A stretch of DNA of 64,000 bases, taken from Linaria vulgaris. Its lineage: Eukaryota; Streptophyta; Magnoliopsida; Lamiales; Plantaginaceae. The notes under the pieces are model-generated. The model was not told the DNA's origin. It ran no database searches and saw nothing but the letters and a program-made list of their open reading frames with translations. The stretch is from contig OX415250.1 in NCBI GenBank assembly GCA_948329865.1, positions 92,037,510-92,101,509 on the forward strand. The letters are read 5' to 3'. Shown here in pieces: positions 12,273 through 22,100 of this stretch (positions within the stretch are counted from its first letter, which is position 1; every line of letters begins with the position of its first letter). The position numbers and the translations under genes are program-made.

Positions 12273-13331
12273 TTAAACAGAGCCAAGACTTAAGAGGAAT
12301 TCTGTAAGTCTTTCATACCATGCTCTAGGTGCTTGTTTAAGTCCATACAAGACTTTTTTAAGCTTATACACATGGTTGGGGTACTTAGGATCTGTGAATC
12401 CCTTAGGTTGTTCAACATATACTTCTTTATCAATTAGCCCATTCAGGAACGCACCATTTACATCCATTTGATATAGTTTTATCTTAAGACAGCATGATAT
12501 GGCTAGAAGTAACCTAACAGATTCAATCCTAGCAACTGGAGCAAAGGTCTCATCAAAATCTACACCTTCAACCTGTGTGTACCCTTGAGCAACTAGTCTA
12601 GATTTGTTTCTGACTATGACCCCTTCCTCATTACTCTTGTTTTTAAATATCCACTTTGTCACTATTACATTAACATTAGGTGGTCTAGGCACCAGTTTCC
12701 AGACATTACTCTTAGTAAACTGTAATAGTTCATCCTGTAGGGCATTAATCCAAAAGTTATCAAGGAGGGCTTCATTCACATTCTTAGGTTCTATGGAGGA
12801 GACAAAACAAGAGGCATTATCAACAATACAAGTGAAGTTCATACAGACACACAATTTTACCATATCTCTATAATCAAGTCTTTCTCTGTTGCGTGTCCTT
12901 ACCCGTTCAGTGAGTTCACCTATCACCTGGGATGCTGGATGATCTTTCTGAATCCTAGCTGGGGGATCTTTTCTAGGTTCATAGGCGACTTCTTGTTCAG
13001 AGTCAGAGTCCTCTGCTGTTAGTCTTACATCAGATCTCACTGGTGTTAGTCTAACATCATTCCCTGACTCATGTTCAGTGTTTCCAGCTTCCAGTTCCAA
13101 TGTTGGTGTAACATTGTCAGGAGTAACATTCTTGGTTTCCACTGTTGGTTCAACATTGGGAACTGAGATGTCATCAATACCCTTCAAGAGTTCATAATGA
13201 GTCATGTTAGTTCCAGGTCTAAGATACACCCTGCTACTAATGTGACAAGCAATATTTAAAGCTTCAGCCCAGAGTCTTTTGGATAAATCTTTAGTATTGA
13301 GCATAACTTTGGCCATCTCTTGAAGAGTCAT
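12273..13331 (-). pseudogene. Integrase C-terminal end, linker and reverse transcriptase N-terminal half
   Basis: The frame of 352 codons begins inside the integrase (MTLQEMAKVMLN, then WAEALNIACH and RVYLRPGTNM). It then jumps to an acidic linker, which implies a deletion of the C-terminal integrase module. RT follows with FWINALQDELLQF, WIFKNKSNEEG, RLVAQGYTQVEGVDFDETF, YQMDVNGAFLNG (first catalytic Asp) and YGLKQAPRAWYERL. A stop after SLGSV at 12273 separates it from the YVDD-containing half. The upstream break near 13440 (an in-frame stop) separates it from the integrase core start. Confidence 0.82.
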
Positions 13332-13535
13332 GTTCTTTCTCTCAGCAATCCCATTATGCTGAGGAGTCTTATGAGCTGAATATTCATGGAAAATACCTTT
13401 AGCATTGCAGTAGTTATCAAAACTAGCATTTTCAAATTATTTACCATGATCATGCCTAATTTTAGTCACAGTGGAGCCATATAAGTTTTTAATACTAGCA
13501 CAAAGAATTTTGAACTGATCAAAAGCTTCTGACTT

Positions 13536-14249
13536 TTATTTAAGAGATTTTACCCAAGTGTATCTAGAGAAGTCATCTACAATCACAAAGGCATATTTCT
13601 TACCACTGAGACTACTTACCTCAATTGGACCCATTAAGTCCATGTCCATCAATTCAAAACACCTACTAGATCTAGGATTAGCATTCTGTACCTGTAGGGG
13701 TGTATGAACAGCTCTGGTTTGCTTACCCTTTAGGCAATCACCACACACAAGCTTACCTGGACAAGACAGCTTCGGTAAGCCTCTTACAGCATCAAGTTTA
13801 TGCAGTTTCTCAAGGTTTCTATAGTGAACATGTCCAAGTTTCCTATGCCATAAAGAAGCTTCATCTATTTTGGTATGGAAACACTCTGCTTCCTCTTGGG
13901 CTAGGTAGCAGTAATCTTTGGATCTAGTACCTGTCATAACAAGAACATTATCACTATCATAAACATCACAAGAAACTCTATCAAATGTAACCAGTAAGTC
14001 ATCATCACACATCTGACTGATACTGATTAGATTTTCCTTTAACCCATCTACCAACAACACATCCTTCAGGGGTGGGAACGCATCAACATTTAGTATCCCC
14101 TTGCCAACGATCTTTCCTTTGGTGCCACCTCCATAGGTCACTGTTCCAGCACTTAAAGGAATCATTTGATTAAGATTCTCATGGCTGCCTGTCATGTGTC
14201 TTGAGCATCCACTGTCGAAGTACCACTTACCTGAAAGGTTAGAGTACAC
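13536..14249 (-). pseudogene. Copia protease, GAG-pre-integrase and start of integrase core
   Basis: This frame of 237 codons contains the aspartic protease motif WYFDSGCSRHMTG near residue 8. GDGTKG is degenerated to YGGGTKG. ENLISISQMCDDD follows, then the pre-integrase zinc-binding LWHRKLGHVHYRNL with CGDCLKGK, and then the integrase start LMDMDLMGPIEV with its first catalytic Asp and YAFVIVDDFSRYTWV. The frame ends before the D-D-E domain is complete; the rest is in broken frames down to 13331. The fold order matches copia polyproteins. Confidence 0.82.
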
Positions 14250-14325
14250 AACAGAGAAAACAACATTGCATACAATTTTAATCTTAGGGGTTTTCGTTTT
14301 TTTCTATCCAACTCTTACTTTTCTG

Positions 14326-15317
14326 TCATGCACCTAATGTTGGTCTAACATCAGATTCAGTTGTAGTTTTAACATTGGGCACATAGGTTGTTTTCTTACC
14401 ACATTCTTTTATGAATTTTCTAGAGAATGGTTTAATGTGGCCTGGTTGAAAACAGTACTGACAGATAAAAGTGGGTTTGTTTTTTATAGTGTTGATGGTA
14501 CCAGAACTCATATTACCAGATTCTTTAACAAAGCTTGTAGTTAAATAGGCAGAATTACCATTGGAAGAGGAAGGTTTCTCAACAAATTCCAGACCACATG
14601 TACCTGTATTACTCATGTTTAGTACCTCATCAAGTTTAGAAGTACCTCCATTCCATTTGGCTATGATCTGTGAATCATTTTTGAGTTTCTCCTTTACCTC
14701 TTTTAGCTCAGCTTCAGCTTTGTCAAGATCTCTCTCATAGAGTTTCAACATGTTTCTTCAAACATTCAATGTCATGCTTCAGTGCTTTGTTACTCTTTAT
14801 GAGTTTGACATTCTCTCTCTCAAGTCTGAGAAAAGTTGTATGTAGATCGTCTAGGATTTCCTCCTGGGACAGTTCTTCTTCATTGAAGTACTCTTCTTCT
14901 CGATCAAATGAGCCATGAAAACAATCGAAGTTAGTATTATCACAATCAGAGAGCACATCATGGATAACCTGTGTATCATTGTTGTTCCAGTCTCCAAAGA
15001 AGATTTCCGGCTTTGCTGTTGGTTCTCTAATGTTAGAGTAACATTGAAAATTTTGGCAGTTTCTGGAGTCTTCTCCCGACCAGGTGATCCGAGTGCAAAG
15101 CGCAACAGTGTTGATTTCCTCTGATTGTTCATCAGCACTTGTTCCAGATTCGAAGTCAGCATCATTGAAGTCATCTACACACACCGATGAGAATTCCCTC
15201 TAGTTCTGGGGGGGTGAGAACATTCATGTTTAAAGTGATCATACCCCTTACATTCATAGCACTGGACATCCTTCAATTTCTCAGCATCTTGAGGCGTGCT
15301 CTTAAATGCCATGTCAA
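14326..15317 (-). pseudogene. Gag C-terminal part with two zinc knuckles
   Basis: Minus-strand reading gives VQCYECKGYDHFKHEC at about 15220-15270, a CCHC knuckle with C-x2-C-x4-H-x4-C spacing. An acidic segment (15184-14735) and a Lys/Glu coiled-coil segment from 14751 follow. A second knuckle, CQYCFQPGHIKPFSRK near 14400-14460, has Ser where the last Cys should be. A frameshift near 14740 and one near 15180 split the reading. This corresponds to the nucleocapsid-like end of SIRE gag; the missing Cys should weaken RNA binding. Confidence 0.72.
15187..15308 (-). repeat. Zinc-knuckle segment, copy 1
   Basis: This ~122-bp segment encodes the first CCHC knuckle and is repeated almost unchanged at 15497-15618. 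It is the copy that reads on into the rest of gag. Confidence 0.75.
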
Positions 15318-15347
15318 ATGTTCTGACATCCTTCTCGTGGGGGGTAA

Positions 15348-15499
15348 CATTTGACGGAATTCAAAGCTGGGGGTCAAAGTGCTAAAAATCAAAGCTAGGG
15401 GAGCAAAGTGCAAAACGGCCGAATGTTAAGGGGGTCTTCTACTTTTTTCCCTTGAACATATGGTTACCTACCCAGTTAAGGGGGTCATTCCGTCAAATG
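15348..15499. mobile_element. Small MITE-like insertion in gag
   Basis: The ends CATTTGACGGAAT (15348-15360) and ATTCCGTCAAATG (15487-15499) are perfect 13-bp inverted repeats bounding 152 bp of Pur/Pyr-skewed DNA with repeated GGGGTCAAAGTG/AGGGGGTC words. It carries no coding capacity. The superfamily is uncertain. A 9-bp or other target duplication is not visible, probably because the insertion coincided with the local duplication of gag sequence. Confidence 0.55.
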
Positions 15500-15618
15500 A
15501 GAATTCCCTCTTGTTCTGAGGGTGTTAGAACATTCATGTTTAAAGTGATCATACCCCTTACATTCATAGCACTGGACATCCTTCAATTTCTCAGCATCTT
15601 GAGGTGTGCTCTTAAATG
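15497..15618 (-). repeat. Zinc-knuckle segment, copy 2
   Basis: This second copy of 15187-15308 begins where the small MITE ends. On its far side the sequence jumps directly to the N-terminal gag (…ALNAILAG), so the central capsid-coding part of gag is missing at this junction. Confidence 0.72.
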
Positions 15619-15888
15619 TTACCCAGCTAAAATAGCATTGAGAGCCTTTTCATTGAAGTTGTAGAGAGAAATCCGATTGGATGTCCATTGTCCTCTTAGT
15701 TTAGGTACGGGATTAGCATCTCCATCTCTAGGCAGGTAAGGGATGGTGTAGCCTTCTAGTACTGTGTCCCAAGCTCTCAGGTCGATGGATTTGATGTGGA
15801 CTCTGAGTCTGATCTTCCAATAGGCATAGTTGTTGGGGCCTTCCAATACTGGCAATCTGCTGGTATTGGGGTTGGAGTTGTCCATCAT
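15619..15888 (-). pseudogene. Gag N-terminal fragment
   Basis: From Met at 15886-15888 (MMDNSNPNTSRLPVLEG) the frame has NYAYWKIRLRVHIKS and NEKALNAILAG, which match the start of plant copia gag (UBN2-type N-terminal region). It stops after ~89 codons because the middle of gag was deleted. The start lies ~37 bp downstream, in element sense, of the primer-binding site, as expected. Confidence 0.72.
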
Positions 15889-15925
15889 GTCATATCAACG
15901 CCAAACACCGGTGAAGTTGGTGCTT

Positions 15926-15938
15926 GGCTCTGATACCA
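15926..15938 (-). other. Primer-binding site (initiator tRNA-Met type)
   Basis: Element sense TGGTATCAGAGCC, two bases after the 5' LTR end. This is the usual complement of the initiator tRNA-Met 3' end used by plant copia elements. Confidence 0.85.
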
Positions 15939-15940
15939 AT

Positions 15941-16775
15941 TGAAATTGTGGATCGGGTTGATACGTTGTTGTTGTTAACTTAACACTGGAGTGTTAACAT
16001 CAGATTGGTATGTTGTTAACTCAGCGATGTCACTTTAACAACAGACCAGAGTAATAGTGCAGCGGAATAGACAAACACCAAGTTTTAAGAAGTGAATATA
16101 AGATTATATTAACTTCCGAGCCGTAGGCAAAATAACCCGTTAAGGTTTTAACAAAAGTGGTTCTTTCAATTTTCAAGCTCCTCACTCTCAAATTAATCGA
16201 ACTAAGCAAAGCACACAAGAATTGCTTCGTCTATCTCTAAAAGCTTCTCACTCTTAGATCTCTTCTCACAACTCACAAACTTTGCTAAAGCAAGACAACA
16301 CTCAACAACTGTAAATTAATCTCTCGGATTGATTGGCTTTTGTCTTGTGTTTGTCTTGATGTACTTCACACCTATATATAGGTTCTTGACTTGGACTCCA
16401 AGGTGTGTTGTATATGGTTGGTAATTCTCCTTGTTTCCTTCTCGAACTTCTCTACCTTGTTCTCGCAGTCCTTCTTGAATAATATTTCCTTCGTTAGTGA
16501 TCTCTTCCTAGCTGCACTCGAACTCTTCTTTCCTTGTAGAGCGGTTTGCTTAATTAAGAAAACTTTCCTTCTTGGAAACTTTGAGCGTCCAACATATGAC
16601 AAGTTTGTTTCCTGAATAATAATCAAAGACAATCACAACTGTGGAACTCAATTAGTTAAATGAATAAGGCAAAACAATAAAAACAAATATAAACAAGATT
16701 GTAAATCGGCTTCTGCTTCAGCAATGTTACTCTAACATTGACAAGTCTAACATTGCCAGAATACCTGCACTTTCA
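15941..16775 (-). repeat. 5' LTR of the SIRE-like element
   Basis: This 835-bp LTR begins TGAAAGTG and ends ATTTCA in element sense. It is a direct repeat of 6648-7541 and lacks ~50 bp present there. Confidence 0.88.
16370..16384 (-). promoter_or_regulatory. TATA-like box of the 5' LTR
   Basis: Sense CCTATATATAGGTGTG lies ~435 bp upstream of the LTR end, conserved in the other LTR, and would mark the U3/R border. Confidence 0.5.
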
Positions 16776-16780
16776 GTTTT
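16776..16780. repeat. Target site duplication GTTTT (right)
   Basis: This is the second copy of the 5-bp duplication, directly after the CACTTTCA end of the 5' LTR. The decayed copia resumes beyond it. Confidence 0.8.
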
Positions 16781-17839
16781 TTCCAATAATAATTGTTAAC
16801 ATGTTTGTTATTTTAACCTAATTAACGAGTTGATAAGGGTTGGAACGCCGTGTTCGGAAGTTCAGAAGCTTGCTTATGAAGAAAACATCCCTCTTGTTAT
16901 TCACTGAGAATTGTATGTCTTACTTGTGTTGAGTGGGATTGAGTGTGTGTTGAATTGACAGCGGGGGTACCCCTTTATATAGATGTATTTGAGGACATAT
17001 GTCAATGTGCATAAATTTAGTAAAGTACAGGTGTCGCAGTGTGCGTGAGTAGGTAAGTTATACTATATCTCGAGGTTCTTTATCTACTAGGATATGACTA
17101 GGATGAACTTATATCCTCTCTGATAGCTTTCAGGGGCTCTGATAAGGTGATTCTTGGATTCTCTCTCTAGAAGGCTTTCTCCGATATGTTTGGGCTCTTC
17201 TTTCCGATAGCTTTCAGGGGCTCTTATTAAGGAGATTTCTTAGATTCTCCGATAGGCTAGGGCTCTCGGAGAGCTTCATAGTTGAGGTTGGGTTCTCATT
17301 CGATATCTTTTTTTTTGTTATCCCGGTAGGGGTCCAATTTTGTGTTTTTAGTCTTCGTAATATGTACTCCGATGGTCCGTGGCCCTCGAGTTTCTCAACA
17401 TGGGGATGTTCTCGTATTTGAGGACTCGGGGTCCTTATATTTGCAGTGATCCCTCTTGGCATCTTGATGGATATCGAGTTCTCACGGACTTATCGTGATT
17501 TATTCTTTTTTCAATGCCACGTGGATATTTTTTTTTTAATCATCATGATTTTCAAGGAACGAATGGGTGCCTCTTCGCGTGTGTCGCTTTTTACCAATTT
17601 AGGTTTGCGACACTCGGTGGGCCCTCCCAATACTACGTGGTATCGGGAGTTAGGCGACGGTAGTACCATCCTTTGGTTAATCTCTATATTATTTTTTCAG
17701 GGTTAACACTAGCCCCCCCAAATTTCGATCGCCATCGTAGAGGCGAGAGAAATTTTATTCCTTTGATTTTTTGCCATCGATGAGGCGAGGGGTTTTTTCT
17801 TTCTCTCCTTTTTTTTCTTCTGAGGATGGGACGGTGGGT

Positions 17840-17889
<50 letters not shown>

Positions 17890-18170
17890 CATTTATGTCA
17901 CAAGTATTTATTTATCAAGGATATTACCTTTTGATTCTCGGGAATTAGGTCTTCGGAGGGTATGTTTGCCAGATCCGTCCTAGGGTGGGATAACGGTCCG
18001 TCCTAAGGTGACATTTATGGTGCCTCTTTATGGCAAAATAACAGTCCGCCGTTGGACTGTTGGCAACGGGCCGATTTCAACGGCTAGTTTCATTGTAACG
18101 TTTCTGGGACACGTGGTGTCTTTATGGGGCGACATGGGGTGTCATTACAACCCCGCGTCGTTAAAATTTT
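16781..18170. other. Non-coding promoter- or LTR-like region
   Basis: The first ~50 bp are continuous with the decayed copia across the nested insertion. Beyond ~16830 the composition changes. A TATA-like TATATAAAGGGG occurs on the minus strand near 16970-16985. A ~80-bp unit containing 'gatagctttcaggggctc' is repeated at about 17120-17260, and paired words 'gaggcgag' occur at 17735-17790. No protein motif is visible. It could be an LTR or the 5' flank of the Transposase_28-type locus that follows. Confidence 0.4.
17841..17889. repeat. (CA)n(TA)n microsatellite
   Basis: About 12 CA units are followed by about 12 TA units. Confidence 0.9.
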
Positions 18171-18173
18171 GGC

Positions 18174-18183
18174 TATAAATATA
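18174..18183 (+). promoter_or_regulatory. TATA-like box upstream of Transposase_28-type locus 1
   Basis: CTATAAATAT lies ~250 bp before the first Met codon, followed by a pyrimidine-rich leader. The spacing fits a plant core promoter. Confidence 0.45.
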
Positions 18184-18239
18184 TCATTCACCCCCGTCCT
18201 CCGCATTATCATTTTTTAGGTTCTTAAGCTAACAAATTT

Positions 18240-18288
<49 letters not shown>
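18240..18288 (+). repeat. (CT)n tract in the 5' leader
   Basis: About 24 CT units lie between the TATA-like box and the first Met codon. Such tracts are common in plant 5' UTRs. Confidence 0.85.
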
Positions 18289-18290
<2 letters not shown>

Positions 18291-18427
18291 ATTTCGTGAG
18301 ATATCACAAACACCTTTCTAAGCTTTCTCTTTTTAACTCTTCTTCTTCCTTAAGATAGCTTCCTCTATAACCGATCTTACCACTACTGCCTCGGGTTCGG
18401 GGGCCGTGGCGTTTACTTCTGCTGCCG

Positions 18428-21400
18428 ATGGCAGTAACTAGTGGTGTAACGCTGAGTGGGCATGCTACTTATACTTGGAAAAGAAAGAGGAGTGCTTCTG
18501 TTGCGGATGAGGAGGGTGGTGCCGCCCCTTCGAAAAGGGCTAGGGTTTCTAAGGCGAGAAAGTCTAATAACCGCAATCTCCAAAAGGCAGAGGAGACTGT
18601 GAGCACTACTACTCGGACTGAAGTGGTGTCTTTGCTCACTAGTTTAGGGGCGTGCCAGAAGAATATGGGATTCAAAAATTTGACTAAGAAGGAGAGGGCT
18701 AATACTCCTCCGAAGGATTATCTCATTGTGTATTATGCACAAATGAGATACGATTGGCGATCATTCCTTCCTCCTCTCTTCTATGAGATTTTCAAGGCTT
18801 GCAACGTCTGCCAGAGTTAGGTGGTTCTGAATGGTTTTGCTGTTCTGTGTATCTTCATTTTTGGTGCCAGTTGAAGGGGCTGAGTTGTATAGTGGCCCGC
18901 TTCTTCTCAATCTTCGATATTGTGATATCGCCTGGGGTTTTCCCCTTTTATCACTTTCGTCAATGGGACACAACTAAGAATTCGACGAAGAGGAATCTAG
19001 AGGGGACGGTCAGCTCCCACAGTACTTGGAAGGACAAGTACTTGTTCAGGAAGCCTTTGGAAGGGGAGTGAGATATGCCCTTTGATTGGAGAAAAACTAA
19101 AACTCCCGTGTACCCTCTAGACCCAGAGATGAGCTTTTCCCCAATAATTTTGGCTAAGTCCTTGATGGAGGTGGGTGGTTTTGGTACGTTGTACGAGAAA
19201 TTAGGGCTTCATTACGTGATTTTCACTGATGCTGCCATCGAAGTGCCTTTATCCATGTCTCCCAAGGAGTTGGTTTCCTTTGGTAAGTAACTTTGACTTG
19301 ATCTCCTCTATTTTTTCTAGTAAAATTTTACTTATTGGGATTTTGAGCGATTTATGTATAACACAGGGGGGATATTGGCAAAATATTTTTTTCCCAAGAG
19401 TCCTTCGGATCCGACCGTGACTGCGAAGCCATCAGAACAAGATATTCCGACTGCGAGTGGTAGGAAAAAGTCTAAGTCCCAGGAGGCTTCTTCTGCCCGT
19501 TCGTCCGGTGGGACTTCTTGACGTTCCCAATGAGGAATATGCTTCGGATGAGGAGGTCAATACTCCTGAAGACACGGATTCCTGAAGACGCGGATATGCA
19601 TACGGTGGAGGGGGAGGGGAGGAAGAGGATCATTCACCTTTTGTTATCGGGCACGATGGAGTGATCTATGGGGCCATTCCTCTATCCATTGTGGATTCTC
19701 AGTGGGCTATTATTCCTGTGTCTGGTTCAGCTGTTGCCACAGCGTGTTCTCCGAGGGCTTCTGAGGGGATTTTGTTTCAGAAGGGGGTCTTCATTCGGAA
19801 GGAGGCCCGGTCATGGGGGGAGATTCATCAGCCTTTGCATCGGAATATGTGACCATCTTCTCCAATGACCCTTCGTCTTCTTCTTTAAGGGAGACTGAAG
19901 ATTCTTTGTTGGCGCCTTCAGTGGATCCAGTTTCTGAACCTCTTACTCATGGTAAGATTTTTTGTATACTTTTTCTCCCTTCAAGTACTCTTGACTTCCT
20001 TGTTTTTCTTATGTTTTAAATGATTTGTCCTTCTTTCGCAGGCAATATAGATAAAGGGAAGGCTCCGATGACCATGAGTGGGGAGAATCTCTTTAGGTAA
20101 TTGATTGATTCCCTTATACTACTTATCGCTATTTATTTGTAGTTTTTCTTATGTACGATATTTTCCTGCAGATGGGTTTATTGGCCCATCTCCTTAAGTC
20201 TGGCTCGAAGGCATCGTTGGGTGGTTCCGAGGATACATTCGGAGTCCTTAACTCGCCCGTGGGTGACTCATCGCATTTGTAGGGCCAGGTTTCCCTTTTA
20301 AGTTCCCTTATGGGGGCGGTGGGTCCTTCTGCTCCTACGAGGGTTCATCGAGCCCTATTTACCAATTCCGATGACGTTTCTTCAGTTCTGGTGACCGTTT
20401 CCCTAGGGGTTATTTCCTTTGGGATGCCGTTTCCCGGGGTTACTCCCCGTTGGGAGGATTTTCCATTGATGCAGACCTTGAATCAAGCCTTCGGAGAAGT
20501 CCTTCGCTTCTTCGTTTCTTACAATGCTACTCCTGCCCATGGTTTTGATTTTATGCAGACTTGCCTCAACTGGATGGGGCTTATGGTAAGTTTATCTTTT
20601 CTTTTTCTTTATGTTCATCCTTCTTTGTATATTATTTTCCTATGAACTCACGCCAGACATCTCCTTGTTTTAGGTCACGAATACTAGAGAGGCTCCTATT
20701 GTGGCGGAGCAGGGTTACAATAAGGATGAGGATGAGGATGAGGTGAGGGTTCTCTGAGAGAAGGTAGCATCCTTCGACTTTAGGAGGGAGGAGGACCAGA
20801 ACGAAATAATGGTCCTTCGAGAAAAGATAGCGTCTTTCGACTTTAGGTGACAAAAGGATCAGAACAAAATGAGGAGGTAGGGCGAGGAAGCGTCTGCAGA
20901 CCGTGGTCACGGAGTTGGAGGCTTCGGAGAAAGCTTTAAGGCCAAAACTGCAATCCTCGAGAAGGAAAAAGAAAAGGCGCAAGAAAGGGAAAGGAGCCTT
21001 CAGGAGCAACTAGGTCAAGCTCTCGACCGTGCTGAATCAGCCTCAGAGAAGTTAACCGCGGCCATTTCCTCCGAGGAATTACAGGTTAAGGTGGATGCAG
21101 CAATTCGATATGCTTAGAAGGAGACCGTGCGACAATGCTCGAGCCTCTTTGAGAAACAGCACCACGGGGTTCTAACGGGGCATCAGTTGTGGGGATATAT
21201 CGAGTGCACTAAGTTGGCGATGGGGTTGCTGCGATCGGGTGTTGACTTCTAACAAGATTTAGAAGCCAGCTAATTCCGAGAAGGCCTATGCTTTCTTTGA
21301 GAAGCATAGTGGCTTATCTCCTCATGTGTCTCCCTCGCCTTCTCATTTGAGGCCTGGGATTGGTGACGTGACTCCAAGGCCTGGCGACTCAGAGGTATTC

Positions 21401-21525
21401 TACCGCCCAATATCCAATTGCCTCCGATAGCTATGCCACCTCGCATTCTGAGTCCGATGACTCTTCCAATCGGGGGAGCTACTCATTCCATTCCTTCGGC
21501 CCCGCATCCTCCGACTACGGATTAG
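18428..21525 (+). pseudogene. Transposase_28-type ('putative gypsy type transposon') locus 1
   Basis: From Met at 18428 a basic N-terminal segment (WKRKRSASVADEEGG) leads to DYLIVYYAQMRYDWRSFLPP and FYEIFKACNVC. Then, after a stop and a frameshift near 18820-18850, the frame gives GLSCIVARFFSIFDIV. This resembles the plant Transposase_28 domain. GT-AG introns can be placed at about 19284-19364, 19953-20041, 20097-20171 and 20587-20673. The last exon is Glu/Lys/Gln-rich and coiled-coil-like, with a ~66-bp tandem duplication at 20755-20890, and ends near 21525. Many stops (e.g. near 19520, 20755, 20878, 21115) disable it. The protein family's biochemical role is not known to me. The family is often annotated as retroelement-derived. 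Confidence 0.6.
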
Positions 21526-21529
21526 GATT

Positions 21530-22100
21530 TTCTTTTGTTTTTAATTTTAGTATTTTAATGTTTAGGTTTTTGAATTTTGAACTTTTAATTCCGTGCTTAA
21601 TCTTTTGTAATTATTTTTCACGTTTGTGCTTCTTTTTCGAGGACTCCTCGGCCTTTTCATGAATAGATAATTAGTTTGTCATTTTCTCTATTTCATCTTT
21701 TTTGTACTTATAGCATTTTCAGCACATATAAATACTCTGACCTCCTCTTGTAACTCAAGAGTTAATATTAAGATTAAATCTCATTCTTGCTGGCCAAGCA
21801 AATTACTTAGCTTGACGTGTCCGCTTGCATGTCAACTTTGGAGATATATTCTTCTCTGAATAGAGATATCAACCGGCACGCGGTAGTAGCTATAATTTCA
21901 CTTGGACAACTTAAGCTTAACTCGGTTTTCAAAGGAGAATGTCCTAAGTATACATATGCTTGGAGTTAGTGCATATTCTCACTTGCTTCAAAAATTCCTT
22001 TTAAGATATTGTACTGAGCTATTCACTCATCTCTTTGCAACGTTAGGTTTTGAACTAAGTTCATTATATCAAAAAAAAAGATAATAAGGGACTCACCTCG
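21530..22100. other. AT-rich spacer between the two Transposase_28-type loci
   Basis: T-rich 3'-UTR-like DNA just after locus 1, then unique-looking sequence and a short poly(A) at 22070. No coding signal was found. A direct repeat of the 16.8-18.2 kb region, which would mark an LTR pair, was not found here. Confidence 0.4.

Larger units (their letters stand above)
6648..16775 (-). mobile_element. Structurally complete SIRE/Maximus-like Ty1/copia retrotransposon with env-like ORF
   Basis: The element spans 10,128 bp and lies on the minus strand. It has a 5' LTR at 15941-16775, a primer-binding site at 15926-15938, gag, protease-integrase, RT-RNase H, a long spacer, an env-like ORF, a polypurine tract at 7542-7558 and a 3' LTR at 6648-7541. 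Flanking GTTTT at 6643-6647 and 16776-16780 is the 5-bp target duplication. Size, the order int-RT-RNase H and the extra downstream ORF place it in the SIRE/Maximus lineage. The coding region is broken by stops, deletions within gag and integrase, and a small MITE, so it is non-autonomous now. The LTRs differ by scattered substitutions and one indel of ~50 bp, so insertion was not very recent. Confidence 0.88.
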
